Assembly: GCA_036508135.1 (NCBI GenBank)
Contig: DATCHW010000020.1
Coordinates: forward strand, 73,877 to 137,876
Length of the DNA: 64,000 bases
Reading direction: 5' to 3'
Origin: DATCHW01 sp036508135
Lineage (GTDB): Bacteria > Bacteroidota > Ignavibacteria > Tepidaquicellales > Tepidaquicellaceae
Below are positions 52,723 to 62,272 of the stretch, piece after piece (position 1 is the stretch's first letter; each line of letters begins with the position of its first letter). The translations under genes and the position numbers were made by a program. The notes beneath the pieces are model-generated. The model made no database searches and was not told where the DNA came from. It worked only from the letters and a program-made list of their open reading frames with translations.

Positions 52723-54097
52723 ATCAGACATATTGAAAAAAGTAAAATTCGTTCATCTGATTGGTATCGGCGGAATTGGTATGAGCGGGATTGCAGAATA
52801 TCTTTTGAGACAGGGATATTCCGTTTCCGGCAGCGATATTACCTCGTCATTTATTACGGAGAGGTTAAAAAAACTTGGTGCGAAAGTATTTTCCTCACAT
52901 AGAAAAGAGAACATTTCAAAAGAAGTCGACCTTGTTGTATATACTTCAGCAATTAAAAATGATAATCCGGAATATTCGGAAGCAATTAACTCAGGGATAA
53001 AATTGATTAGAAGAGCAGAAATGCTCGGAGACATAGTTAATGATAAAATTCTGATTTCCGTTAGCGGCACGCATGGCAAAACAAGCACTACGGCAATGAT
53101 TGCAAAAGTTCTTATAGATAACGGATTCGACCCAACCGTGTTTGTCGGTGGCAATCTCGATTTTCTCGATGGTGGTTCTTCAAGGATCGGGCAAAGTAAA
53201 TACGCAGTTGTTGAAGCAGACGAATATGACAGAAGTTTTCTGGCACTTAAATCGGATAAAATAATTATAACGAATATAGAAACTGACCATACAGATATAT
53301 ATAAAAATCTCGAGGATATAAAAAATACTTTTAATAAATTTTGCATCTCATCCAAAAAAAATCCCGAATTTATCGTTTGCGGTGACGATTCAAATGTGAA
53401 AGATGTGATTAAAATGTCCGGATTTAAAAATGTAAAGTATTATGGTTTTAAAATGGATAATTCTTTTGCCGTAACGGATTATTCATCTGAAATGAATTCA
53501 ATAGAATTTCAAATTAATAATAGTAAAATAAAACTTTATTTACTCGGCAGGCATAATGCTTTAAATGCTTCAGCGGCTTTCATTCTCGGATTATCACTCG
53601 GAATTTCTTCGGAAGACTGTATAAATAGTCTTAAGAGTTTTTCGGGTGTTAAAAGAAGAATGCAGCTGAAATATTCGAATGGGATTAATGTTTTTGACGA
53701 TTATGCACATCATCCTACAGAAGTGAAATCTTCTTTCGAATCTTTAAAAAATTCTTCCCCGGGTAGAATTATAACGGTATTTCAGCCCCATCTGTATTCG
53801 CGTACAAAAGATTTTTATATGGAATTTGCGGATGCTTTGAAAGATAATGATATAGTAATCCTTGCAAAACTATACCCGGCAAGGGAAAAAGAAATTCCCG
53901 GAGTAGGATCGGAACTGATACTTGATGAAATCAAAAAAATCTCTTCAATCGAAGCATATTCTTTTGATGATTTCGGAGAAATAATTTCGAAGCTGAAGGG
54001 ATTAATGAAACCGGGTGATACAATAGTATTTCAGGGAGCAGGAAATGTTACAAATTTATGCGATGAATTCATTAAAAATATTAAAATTGACAGATAG
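52709..54097 (+). CDS. murC: UDP-N-acetylmuramate--L-alanine ligase MurC
   Basis: 462 residues. N-terminal HLIGIGGIGMSGIAEYLL (~12-29) binds the UDP substrate; ATP motif VSGTHGKTSTTAMI (~112-125); EADEYDRSFL (~170-179), FDDYAHHPTEV (~329-339) and QPHLYSRTKDF (~353-363) complete the family set. It adds the first residue of the stem peptide. murB, often next to murC, is not in this cluster. The gene overlaps its upstream neighbour and ftsQ. Confidence 0.96.
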   Translation: MQSSKSDILKKVKFVHLIGIGGIGMSGIAEYLLRQGYSVSGSDITSSFITERLKKLGAKVFSSHRKENISKEVDLVVYTSAIKNDNPEYSEAINSGIKLIRRAEMLGDIVNDKILISVSGTHGKTSTTAMIAKVLIDNGFDPTVFVGGNLDFLDGGSSRIGQSKYAVVEADEYDRSFLALKSDKIIITNIETDHTDIYKNLEDIKNTFNKFCISSKKNPEFIVCGDDSNVKDVIKMSGFKNVKYYGFKMDNSFAVTDYSSEMNSIEFQINNSKIKLYLLGRHNALNASAAFILGLSLGISSEDCINSLKSFSGVKRRMQLKYSNGINVFDDYAHHPTEVKSSFESLKNSSPGRIITVFQPHLYSRTKDFYMEFADALKDNDIVILAKLYPAREKEIPGVGSELILDEIKKISSIEAYSFDDFGEIISKLKGLMKPGDTIVFQGAGNVTNLCDEFIKNIKIDR

Positions 54098-54857
54098 AAA
54101 AAAATATTCGTTGCTTTTGTTTGCGGTAATTATCGTAATTATCACAGCAGCAATAGTTGCAAATAAATGGCGCAACAATGTTGAGTTCAATAAGATTACA
54201 ATTTCGGGTAACTATACAATCAGCAGGGAAGAAATTTTAAAATTTGCCAAGCTCTATGAAGATAGCTCGATAAATATCGAGGAGATAAATCTCAAAATGA
54301 TACAGGATCGAATTTCGAAATATCCGGAAATAAAAAAAGTATCTGTGAGCAAAGAACCTCCTGCAGAACTTAAAATTGTCGTGACAGAAAAGAGACCAGT
54401 TGCTTTATTGAATATTGAAAATGAATTAAAACTGATTGATGAAGATCTTGAAGTATTTCCATTTAAAAATTATCAGAAAATTTATGATTTGCCCGTAATT
54501 ACAGGGTATAGTACAAGTAAAACAGCGGTTGTTGATTCAATGAAGAATGTAAATAATCTAAGGACTGCTCTTTTCATTATTCTGAATGCTTATCAGAAAA
54601 GTAAAACTCTCTATAACATGATATCGGAAATCAACATTGCGGATAGCTCGAAAATCATAGTTTTTTCAAACGAAAAATCTGCACAGTTTTATTTTCCGAA
54701 ATATAAGGATAAAAGTGTAACCGATAAAATTTATCAGAAAGAACTTAACAATACTCTTGTAAAATTCAATGCCTTTCAATTGCAAACGGGTAATATGGAT
54801 AATATTGGATATGTCGATTTACGTTATAACGGTCAGGCAATAGTGAAATTTAATTAA
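54045..54857 (+). CDS. ftsQ: Cell division protein FtsQ
   Basis: 270 residues from the ATG at 54045; an in-frame ATG at 54063 is an equally plausible start. Either way the start lies inside murC (overlap 53 or 35 bp), so translational coupling is expected. One N-terminal membrane helix (LLLFAVIIVIITAAIVANKW, ~23-42) precedes a POTRA domain (NKITISGNYTISREEILKFA, ~48-67; PAELKIVVTEKRPVALL) and the FtsQ beta domain. Sequence similarity in the family is low, but topology and position before ftsA support the call. Confidence 0.88.
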   Translation: MLQIYAMNSLKILKLTDRKKYSLLLFAVIIVIITAAIVANKWRNNVEFNKITISGNYTISREEILKFAKLYEDSSINIEEINLKMIQDRISKYPEIKKVSVSKEPPAELKIVVTEKRPVALLNIENELKLIDEDLEVFPFKNYQKIYDLPVITGYSTSKTAVVDSMKNVNNLRTALFIILNAYQKSKTLYNMISEINIADSSKIIVFSNEKSAQFYFPKYKDKSVTDKIYQKELNNTLVKFNAFQLQTGNMDNIGYVDLRYNGQAIVKFN

Positions 54858-54874
54858 TTTTAAATTATATAATT

Positions 54875-56161
54875 ATGAGTCCAAAAAGAAAAAAGAAAAA
54901 AAGTCAGGAAAAAGATATTATAGTAGGACTTGATGTAGGTACTACAAAAATATGCGCCATAGTAGCCAGACCAAAAGAAGATAATAATGTAGATATCATT
55001 GGACTTGGAATGGCACCTTCAGAGGGTCTTCATAGGGGAATAGTTGTAAATCCTGCGAAAACAACCGAATCTATTAAAGCAGCTTTAGCAGATGCAGAAC
55101 TGAACTCTGGTGTCGATATTGATTCAGTTGTTGTTGGTATTGCGGGTCATCATATACGCTGTATACAGACGAGCAGCATTGTAGGAATTAATAATCCTGA
55201 AAGGATTATAGAGCAGGAAGATATTGACAGATTATTTGAATCTGCAAAACTTCTAAAACTTCCGAGTGATACAAAAATAATTGATGTTATACCTCAGGAA
55301 TATATTATAGATGGTAAAGATGGTATTTTCCAGACTCCCATAGGTGTCTTCGGAGTCAGGCTTGAAGCAAAAGTGAATATAATTACCGGGCTTGTTTCTT
55401 CCATCGATGATTTATCAAAATGTGTTGAGAGTTGCGGTGTAGAACTCGATGATATTGTACTTGAACCTATGGCATCTTCATACTCTGTTCTTAATGATAC
55501 AGAAAAAAAGGTCGGGGTCGTAATGATTGATATCGGTGGAGGTACGAGTGATATAGCTGTATTTAAAAAAGGAGTCTTGAGATATACTGCAGGTATAGGA
55601 ATAGCCGGAAATCTTGTGACCAATGATATAGTAGAATCACTTGGAATATCTGAAAAAGAAGCAGAAAGAATAAAAAAAGAATTCGGGTATGCATCTGTAA
55701 ACGAAATATTAAATGATGACGAAATAATTGTTGAATCTATCAGCAGGAACATACCTAAAAAAACAAGAAAAAGCATTCTTGCAAGAATAATTCAGGCAAG
55801 AATGCAGGATATTTTTGAACTCGCTGCAATTGAAATAAGAAATTCACAAATATATGACCAGCTTCATGCAGGAGTGGTTATTACAGGTGGAGGCTCTCTC
55901 GTTAAAGGAACAAAGGAACTTGCGGAAGAGATCCTGAATATGGATGTAAATCTCGGAATTCCGACAGGTTTATCAGGAGGTCTGATTAAAGAAGTTGAAA
56001 GTCCGATATTTGCCACAGGAGTTGGATTGATTTTGCATAAAATCAAAGTATTGAATGAATCCGACTATATCCATAATACAGTTGCCGGACATAAAAGAAG
56101 ACAAACAATGAATCCGAAAAGTATCTTGCAAAAAATTAAATCTTGGTTTGATAATTTGTAA
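54875..56161 (+). CDS. ftsA: Cell division protein FtsA
   Basis: 428 residues of the actin/Hsp70 ATPase fold. Phosphate-1 loop VGLDVGTTKICAIVARP (~18-34), SHS2/1C region (~85-165), phosphate-2 loop VVMIDIGGGTSDIAVF (~210-225) and adenosine motif VVITGGGSLVKGTKEL (~331-346). The C-terminal amphipathic helix LQKIKSWFDNL would tether it to the membrane. It anchors FtsZ. A basic stretch SPKRKKKKSQEKD starts the protein. 57 bp before ftsZ. Confidence 0.96.
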   Translation: MSPKRKKKKSQEKDIIVGLDVGTTKICAIVARPKEDNNVDIIGLGMAPSEGLHRGIVVNPAKTTESIKAALADAELNSGVDIDSVVVGIAGHHIRCIQTSSIVGINNPERIIEQEDIDRLFESAKLLKLPSDTKIIDVIPQEYIIDGKDGIFQTPIGVFGVRLEAKVNIITGLVSSIDDLSKCVESCGVELDDIVLEPMASSYSVLNDTEKKVGVVMIDIGGGTSDIAVFKKGVLRYTAGIGIAGNLVTNDIVESLGISEKEAERIKKEFGYASVNEILNDDEIIVESISRNIPKKTRKSILARIIQARMQDIFELAAIEIRNSQIYDQLHAGVVITGGGSLVKGTKELAEEILNMDVNLGIPTGLSGGLIKEVESPIFATGVGLILHKIKVLNESDYIHNTVAGHKRRQTMNPKSILQKIKSWFDNL

Positions 56162-56218
56162 CAAAAATAAAAGTATAATTAAAATTAATTCATAAAAAAT
56201 TCAAGAAAGGGTAAAAAA

Positions 56219-57478
56219 ATGTCAATGTCAATGTCATTGCCAATTAAACTTGCAAAGAACGACCATGAAGGAGCAAAAATCAGGGTTGTTGGTATCGGGG
56301 GCGGTGGGGGAAACGCGCTTAATACGATGATTGAAAAAGGAATTGAAGGCGTCGAATTTATTGCTATTAATACCGACGCACAAGCTTTGGAAAATAGCAT
56401 GGCTGATGTCAAAATTCAGATAGGTAAAAATTTAACTAAAGGACTGGGAGCAGGAATGCGGGATGATATTGGTCTGAAAGCAGTTGAAGAGAACCGGGAA
56501 GACATATCTCGCGCTCTTGAAGGCAGCGATATGATATTTATCACGGCCGGACTCGGAGGCGGTACCGGAACAGGAGCGGCTCCTGAGATTGCACATATTG
56601 CAAAAACACAAAATGCACTCGTCGTAGCCGTTGTCACAAAACCGTTTAACTTTGAAGGTAATCCGAGAATGAAACTTGCTGAACAAGGATTATTGAGACT
56701 TAAAGATGAAGTTGATAGCTTGATCGTTATTCCAAATCAAAAAATACTTCAACTTATTAATAAAGATACTACAAAGAAAGTTGCATTCGATATAGCTGAC
56801 CGTGTACTTTATAATGCAACTCGTGGTATCTCGCAGATAATTACTAAACCCGGAGAAATTAATGTTGACTTTGCTGACGTAAAAACTGTAATGCAGAATA
56901 TGGGTGATGCTATGATCGGAACAGGAATTGCTTCAGGTGAGGGAAGAGCAGAAAAAGCTACTATATCTGCCCTGGAAAATCCCTTGCTTGATGAAATAGA
57001 TATCTCAGGTTCAAAATCTGTTCTTGTTAATATTTGCAGCAATAACGATATAACTATGTCAGAAATCGAACAAATAAACCAAATGATTCTTGACAGAACA
57101 AATGACAAGACAAATTATATCTTTGGTATCCTCGATGATGATACTATGAAAGATGAAATAATGATAACCGTTATCGCAACGGGTTTTAATAATGCATTGG
57201 AAGAACCATCTAATTTGACTGTATTGACCGGAACACACGGAAAAAGTGACGGATTTCAAGGTGCATATAAACTTAGAGAAGTACCGCAAAATATTGCAGA
57301 TCTTGATAAACCTGCCATTATTAGAAGGAAAGAATTAGCAAATTTTGGTATCGATGATGATATGAAAGAAATACCAAAAACGAAAACAGCTGTTCACCAC
57401 AGCGGTATCGATGGACTCGAGGATTTTAATGTTGAAGAAGGATATTCACCTGCTTTTTTAAGACGTCAGGCAGATTAG
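56219..57478 (+). CDS. ftsZ: Cell division GTPase FtsZ
   Basis: 419 residues. Tubulin signature GGGTGTGAAPEIAHIA (~115-130), N-terminal nucleotide loop VGIGGGGGNALNTMI (~23-37), AINTDAQAL, and T7 loop NVDFADVKTVM. The C-terminal conserved peptide that binds FtsA ends the protein (YSPAFLRRQAD). It forms the Z-ring. The N-terminal MSMSMSLPIKL is short. A terminator follows, so ftsZ ends the dcw transcript. Confidence 0.97.
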   Translation: MSMSMSLPIKLAKNDHEGAKIRVVGIGGGGGNALNTMIEKGIEGVEFIAINTDAQALENSMADVKIQIGKNLTKGLGAGMRDDIGLKAVEENREDISRALEGSDMIFITAGLGGGTGTGAAPEIAHIAKTQNALVVAVVTKPFNFEGNPRMKLAEQGLLRLKDEVDSLIVIPNQKILQLINKDTTKKVAFDIADRVLYNATRGISQIITKPGEINVDFADVKTVMQNMGDAMIGTGIASGEGRAEKATISALENPLLDEIDISGSKSVLVNICSNNDITMSEIEQINQMILDRTNDKTNYIFGILDDDTMKDEIMITVIATGFNNALEEPSNLTVLTGTHGKSDGFQGAYKLREVPQNIADLDKPAIIRRKELANFGIDDDMKEIPKTKTAVHHSGIDGLEDFNVEEGYSPAFLRRQAD

Positions 57479-57522
57479 AAAATAAATTAGTATTATAAGT
57501 TTCATTCGATGTCACTACATTT

Positions 57523-57574
57523 ACACGCTCAAGGATTTACCTGAGAATGGAAAATCCTGAGCGTGTATTTTTTT
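57523..57574 (+). terminator. Rho-independent terminator of the dcw cluster
   Basis: ACACGCTC-A-AGGATTT (57523-57538) pairs with AAATCCT-GAGCGTGT (57552-57566) with one bulged A, and a run of seven T follows after one A. Confidence 0.9.
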
Positions 57575-57613
57575 AATGATTATTTATTTTACTAATATTT
57601 ATTTCAGAATATA

Positions 57614-58237
57614 TTGCCCGACAATTTCCATATAGTCAAATTTAAATCCGGTAATATATCTTACGAAGATGTTTTAGAAGCCTATAGTAAAAACATCTTT
57701 CCAATGGGAGAGTATGACGGTACGATTTCCTGGTTTACTGCAAATCCGCGAGCGATTATCCCGCTGGGAAATGATACAGGTCTGAAAATATCACATTCAT
57801 TAAATCAGACATTGAATAAAAATATTTTCGAAGTAAGAATTGACAAAGCATTCAAAACTGTTATCAGGCTTTGTTCTTTACGTCGTTATACCTGGATTAC
57901 TGAGGAAATTATCAGGCTGTATATAGAACTTCACCGGCAGGGTTATGCTCACAGTGTTGAAGCATTTATTGATAATAAATTGGCAGGGGGATTATACGGA
58001 GTTGCACTGAATGGAGCCTTCTTCGGCGAATCAATGTTTTATCTTCACCCGAATGCTTCAAAAATATGTGTGGTAAAACTTTATGATATACTAAAAAAAA
58101 ATAATTTTCTACTCTTCGATATTCAAATGATAACCCCGGTCTTCAAAACATTCGGTGCAATTGAAATATCTTCAAAAGAATATTTGTATATGTTAAAAAA
58201 AGCTATGAGAGTAAAAAGAGAATTTAAATTGAATTAA
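57614..58237 (+). CDS. aat: Leucyl/phenylalanyl-tRNA--protein transferase
   Basis: 207 residues, TTG start at 57614. Signatures: NIFPMGEYDGTISWFTANPR (~28-47), AHSVEAFIDNKLAGGLYGVA (~115-134), FFGESMFYLHPNASKICVVK and LFDIQMITPVFKTFGAIEIS. It moves Leu or Phe from tRNA to N-terminal basic residues, marking proteins for ClpAP-type degradation in the N-end rule. Length is close to the ~200-240 residues of the family. It follows the ftsZ terminator, so it likely has its own promoter. Confidence 0.93.
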   Translation: MPDNFHIVKFKSGNISYEDVLEAYSKNIFPMGEYDGTISWFTANPRAIIPLGNDTGLKISHSLNQTLNKNIFEVRIDKAFKTVIRLCSLRRYTWITEEIIRLYIELHRQGYAHSVEAFIDNKLAGGLYGVALNGAFFGESMFYLHPNASKICVVKLYDILKKNNFLLFDIQMITPVFKTFGAIEISSKEYLYMLKKAMRVKREFKLN

Positions 58238-58240
58238 ACC

Positions 58241-58350
58241 ACTCTCCACCTTACCAAGGGGGAGTCGGAGGGGGTTGATGACAATACTTGTCAAGGGGGA
58301 GCCGGAAGGGGTCAATGACAGTATTTACCAGGAGGAATAGGAGAGGGTCT
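58241..58350. repeat. Three degenerate tandem copies of a G-rich intergenic repeat
   Basis: Three successive ~36-bp segments share the form (C/T)AAGGGGGAG.CGGA.GGGGT..ATGACA, the third most degraded. They resemble the 37-bp repeats at 62236 and 62691 in the element AAGGGGGAG...GGAGGGGGT. They fill the gap between aat and the metH-like gene. No coding frame is supported. Confidence 0.6.
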
Positions 58351-58423
58351 ATATTATTTTCTTCTCTTCTCTTCTGTATTGAAAAGTTATTCTATATAAA
58401 ATATCTTGCCTTATATTACAAGA

Positions 58424-58444
58424 CAAGGGGGCTCGTCCCCCTTG
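58424..58444. repeat. GC-rich palindrome upstream of the metH-like gene
   Basis: CAAGGGGG and CCCCCTTG pair perfectly around CTCGT. It lies 17 bp before the start codon at 58462 and could affect initiation if transcribed. No T-run follows. Confidence 0.55.
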
Positions 58445-58461
58445 GTAAATTAAAATAGAGA

Positions 58462-60279
58462 ATGAATAATTTTTTAGAATTATTAAAAAATAGAATTTTA
58501 GTCTTTGACGGAGCTACCGGCTCTACATTCCAGACATATGATCTTACCGCAGATGATTTCGGCGGAAAAGAACTTGAAGGATGCAATGAATATCTTTGCA
58601 TATCAAAACCTGAAGTTGTAAAAAAACTTCACAGGGCATTCCTCGAAGCCGGTGCTGATGTAATTGAAACAAATTCTTTTGGCTCTTCATCTATTGTTCT
58701 GAAGGAATATAATATTGAGCATCTCGATTATGAACTGTCAAAGAAAGCTGCTCAGTTGGCAAAAGAATGTGCCTCAGAATTTTCTACAGAAGATCAACCA
58801 CGGTTTGTCGCCGCATCTATAGGTCCTACAACCAAGCTTCCGTCTCTTCTTCATATTGATTTTGATACTATGAAGGAAAGCTATTTCAGGCAAATGAAAG
58901 GACTTTATGATGGTGGTGCTGATATTTTTTGTATTGAGACCTGCCAGGATATTTTACAGACAAAATGTGCCCTCTCTGCAGCAATGGAACTTTTTGAAGA
59001 GAAAAAAACCAAACTCCCGGTAATAGTATCCATAACAGTAGAAGCAATGGGAACAATGCTGATGGGTACGGAAATATCTGCAGCCCTTACAACTCTTGAA
59101 CCCTATGATATCATCGATGTAATAGGTATGAATTGTGCTACCGGTCCGAAAGAAATGGAAGAAAATGTGAGATATCTGTGTAATAACTCTCCAAAATATG
59201 TTTTCGTAATGCCTAATGCCGGAATACCCGAAAATATTGGAGGTAAGGCGCATTACCACCTTACTCCCGAAGAACTTGAAAAATGGATGAAGCATTTTGT
59301 AGTAGATTTGGGCGTGAATATTGTAGGAGGTTGCTGCGGAACAACAGCAGAACATATTAAAAAGCTTTCAGGAATTGCAATGCAATATAAACCTAAAGTT
59401 AGAGACTGGGAATACACTCCTTCTGTATCATCTATCTATTCAAATGTTCCTATGCATCTCAATCCTCCTCCATTGCTGGTAGGGGAAAGATGTAATGCAA
59501 ACGGCTCAAAGCAGTTCAAACAACTGCTGGAAAAAGAAGATTACGATTCTATGGTTAATATGGCTAAGGAACAGATAAAAGAAGGTGCTCACATTCTTGA
59601 TGTCTGTGTTGCATTTGTTGGAAGGGATGAATCGCGTGATATGGAAGAAGTGATTAAGCGATTTAACACTGCCGTTTCTATTCCGCTTATGATTGATTCC
59701 ACTGAAGTGATAGTGATGGAAAAGGCACTCAAGATGTATGCAGGCAGGGCTATTATTAATTCCGTTAATTTTGAAGATGGAACAGCAAAAGCCGACAAAG
59801 TATTTTCTCTCGCAAAAAAATACGGTGCTGCCGTAATTTGTTTATCAATTGATGAAGAAGGGCAGGCATATTCGTTAGAGAAGAAAGTTTCTATTGCAAA
59901 AAGGATTCGTGATTATGCAGTAGATACACACAACCTTAAAGAAGAAGACCTGATATTTGACACTCTCACCTTCCCCCTCGGCTCCGGACAGGAAGACCTG
60001 CGTGACAGCGGAATGAATACAATTAATGCTATTCGAGAAATAAAAAAACTAATGCCGAATGCCAAAACAATACTCGGAGTAAGCAATTCATCATTCGGAC
60101 TAAAAACAAATATCAGACATATTTTAAATTCTGTATTCCTTCATTTTGCCTGCGAAGCCGGTCTGGATATGGCAATTGTTCACGCAAGCAAAATAAAACC
60201 TCTTTATAAGATTGATGAGAAGGGAAGGGAAATCTGCAGAGAATTAATATTTGACGAGCGAAAGTTTGAATCAACTTAA
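58462..60279 (+). CDS. metH: MetH N-terminal half: homocysteine and methyltetrahydrofolate domains
   Basis: 605 residues. Residues ~1-310 are a homocysteine S-methyltransferase barrel with zinc ligands in MNCATGP (~226-232) and GGCCGTTAEHI (~290-300). Residues ~330-590 are a pterin-binding barrel (LVGERCNANGSKQFKQLL; VCVAFVGRDESRDMEEVIKR; LIFDTLTFPLGSGQEDLRDS). Full MetH is about twice as long; the cobalamin-binding and activation domains are missing and do not follow downstream. So it either works with a separate B12-binding protein or is a reduced enzyme. The ATG at 58462 fits the family start (LKNRILVFDGATGS). Confidence 0.88.
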   Translation: MNNFLELLKNRILVFDGATGSTFQTYDLTADDFGGKELEGCNEYLCISKPEVVKKLHRAFLEAGADVIETNSFGSSSIVLKEYNIEHLDYELSKKAAQLAKECASEFSTEDQPRFVAASIGPTTKLPSLLHIDFDTMKESYFRQMKGLYDGGADIFCIETCQDILQTKCALSAAMELFEEKKTKLPVIVSITVEAMGTMLMGTEISAALTTLEPYDIIDVIGMNCATGPKEMEENVRYLCNNSPKYVFVMPNAGIPENIGGKAHYHLTPEELEKWMKHFVVDLGVNIVGGCCGTTAEHIKKLSGIAMQYKPKVRDWEYTPSVSSIYSNVPMHLNPPPLLVGERCNANGSKQFKQLLEKEDYDSMVNMAKEQIKEGAHILDVCVAFVGRDESRDMEEVIKRFNTAVSIPLMIDSTEVIVMEKALKMYAGRAIINSVNFEDGTAKADKVFSLAKKYGAAVICLSIDEEGQAYSLEKKVSIAKRIRDYAVDTHNLKEEDLIFDTLTFPLGSGQEDLRDSGMNTINAIREIKKLMPNAKTILGVSNSSFGLKTNIRHILNSVFLHFACEAGLDMAIVHASKIKPLYKIDEKGREICRELIFDERKFEST

Positions 60280-60389
60280 ATAAGCCGATTTTAGTTACCT
60301 TACTACTTCGGTGTCAATGCAATATTTTGATTTAACTTTTATCAAAAACAAAAAATAATTACCTTGAAACCTAATTTAAATCAAGACTG

Positions 60390-61115
60390 ATGAAAAAATT
60401 ATTTCTTATAGCGGCGGGTATGTTATTATTTTCAAATATATCTTTCTCTCAGATTGGCGGAAAGTTCACTTTTGCAGGTGGTCCGACGATAGGATATTAT
60501 GCAAGCAGTGTAACGGACTTAAATACAGAACTGGTTAAAGCTGGTTTTCCTGAAATCTCTAAAAACGGTTTCCTCACGATTGGCGGCAGCGGGTATATTG
60601 ATATTCCTATGGTTCAGGGACTTAGAATTGGAGGTTATGGCTTTGGATTTTCAGAAAGCCAATCATCGCAGAATATTACAGCTGCAGGTAATTCTAAATA
60701 CTCTGTAAAATATTCTTTTAGTAGTGGTGGAATTACAATCGAATATGCAAAAATGCTTGGAGAAAAATTTGATTTTACAATAGGCGGTGCAATCGGAATC
60801 GGAAATCTGAATATTGACTTATATAAACATTCCCCGGCTTCATTCTGGAGCGCCAATTCTTCACTGTGGGATTCCGCAAATAATTCAAAACATCTTAACT
60901 ATTCATCACAGACTTATACATTCGAACCCCGAATTGGTCTGGGCTTTCAGGTAAATAACTTCTTGAATTTCAAGCTCAATGCAGGATATGCTTTCGCCAT
61001 ACAGAATCATTGGAAACTTGATGACGTTCTTGAGGTTGAAAATATACCATCAGGGATTAAAGCACAGGGTTTGAATATCGGACTTTGTATGAATGTAGGC
61101 TTATTTCTAAAATAA
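60390..61115 (+). CDS. Outer-membrane beta-barrel protein
   Basis: 241 residues. Signal peptide MKKLFLIAAGMLLFSNISFS, cleaved before QIGGKF. The rest alternates amphipathic strands with aromatic ends (FTFAGGPTIGYYASSVTD; FDFTIGGAIGIGNLNIDLYK; TFEPRIGLGFQVNNFLNFKL) and ends with LNIGLCMNVGLFLK. This suits an 8-stranded porin-like barrel, but the ligand is unknown. No T9SS domain is present, which sets it apart from the cargo genes. 110 bp after the metH-like gene; rfbB follows after 7 bp. Confidence 0.75.
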   Translation: MKKLFLIAAGMLLFSNISFSQIGGKFTFAGGPTIGYYASSVTDLNTELVKAGFPEISKNGFLTIGGSGYIDIPMVQGLRIGGYGFGFSESQSSQNITAAGNSKYSVKYSFSSGGITIEYAKMLGEKFDFTIGGAIGIGNLNIDLYKHSPASFWSANSSLWDSANNSKHLNYSSQTYTFEPRIGLGFQVNNFLNFKLNAGYAFAIQNHWKLDDVLEVENIPSGIKAQGLNIGLCMNVGLFLK

Positions 61116-61122
61116 AATTTAT

Positions 61123-62148
61123 ATGGAAAATATTATTGTAACCGGCGGTGCGGGTTTTATCGGAAGTAATTTTGTAAAATATATTTTAGAAAATTATAAT
61201 TATAAAATCTTTAATTTTGATAAACTCACTTATGCAGGAAATCTTGAAAATCTTTCAGATATCGAAAATCATCCGGATTATAAGTTCATAAAAGGTGATA
61301 TTTGCGATAAGGAGTTTGTTGAAAGTACTATCAAAAAATATAAAATTGATACTATTGTTAATTTTGCTGCTGAATCGCACGTTGATAGAAGCATTCTCGG
61401 CTCGAGGGAATTTATAGTTACTAATGTTCTCGGAACTCAGGTATTGCTCGATGCTGTTAAAAATTTTGGTTTGGAAAAATACCTTCAGGTCTCTACGGAT
61501 GAAGTTTACGGCTCTCTTCCTGAAGACAGGAAAGACCTCCTCTTTACTGAAAAAACTCCGGTTACTACTAATAGTCCTTATTCAGCAAGCAAAGCATCTG
61601 CAGACTTATTATGTAATTCATACTTCCATACTCATAAAATACCTGTCCTGATTACGCGCTGCTCCAATAATTACGGACCGTATCAGTTCCCCGAAAAGCT
61701 TATCCCTCTGATGATCGCAAAAGCACTCGATGGTGAAAAACTTCCTGTTTATGGTGACGGAAAAAATGTCAGGGATTGGTTATTCGTTGAGGACCACTGT
61801 TCCGCAATCTGCGAAGTGCTGCATAAAGGTAAGCTCGGAGAAATATATAATATCGGCGGTAATAATGAATGGTATAATATTGATATAGTAAAATTAATTC
61901 TTAAATTATTAGCAAAAGATGAAGACCATATAACTTATGTTAAAGACCGCCCCGGTCATGATAGAAGGTATGCAATAGATTCAACTAAAATAATGACAGA
62001 ACTCGGATGGAAACCAAATTATCAGTTTGCAGAAGGAATTGAAAAGACTATTAACTGGTATGTGGAACATGAACAATGGTGGCGGAAAGTAATGAGCGGA
62101 GAATATATGAAGTACTTTGAGAATAACTACAAAAACAAAATGGAATAA
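61123..62148 (+). CDS. rfbB: dTDP-glucose 4,6-dehydratase
   Basis: 341 residues of the extended SDR family. NAD-binding VTGGAGFIGSNFVKYIL (~5-21), catalytic STDEVYGSL (~125-133) with the Asp-Glu pair diagnostic for the dehydratase, YSASKAS (Y-x3-K, ~152-158) and NNYGPYQFPEKLIPL. It converts dTDP-glucose to dTDP-4-keto-6-deoxyglucose, the precursor of rhamnose and other deoxysugars of surface glycans. The other rml genes are not in the window. Confidence 0.94.
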   Translation: MENIIVTGGAGFIGSNFVKYILENYNYKIFNFDKLTYAGNLENLSDIENHPDYKFIKGDICDKEFVESTIKKYKIDTIVNFAAESHVDRSILGSREFIVTNVLGTQVLLDAVKNFGLEKYLQVSTDEVYGSLPEDRKDLLFTEKTPVTTNSPYSASKASADLLCNSYFHTHKIPVLITRCSNNYGPYQFPEKLIPLMIAKALDGEKLPVYGDGKNVRDWLFVEDHCSAICEVLHKGKLGEIYNIGGNNEWYNIDIVKLILKLLAKDEDHITYVKDRPGHDRRYAIDSTKIMTELGWKPNYQFAEGIEKTINWYVEHEQWWRKVMSGEYMKYFENNYKNKME

Positions 62149-62159
62149 ATTGTCACTTT

Positions 62160-62272
62160 CTCTCTCCCCATAACTGAGTCGAAGAACTTACCATGTGCGA
62201 GGGTAAAGAGAGGGAGTCTAGATGATAATATTTTCTCTCCCCCTAAACAAGGGGGAGGTAGGAGGGGGTCTT
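62160..62272. repeat. Intergenic repeat block before the DUF559 gene, with 37-bp repeat
   Basis: The first half (62160-62218) has TCTCTCCCCAT...GAGTCGAAGAAC...GAGGGTAAAGAGAGGGAG. It shares the GTCGAAGAAC segment (other strand) with the copy at 63544-63603. The second half (62236-62272) begins TCTCCCCCTAAACAAGGGGG and ends GGAGGGGGTCTT. It recurs in the same orientation at 62691-62727 with one difference. Confidence 0.7.

Noticed and set aside
58424..58444. Palindrome as a transcription terminator
   Set aside because: No T-run follows on either strand and it lies close to a start codon.
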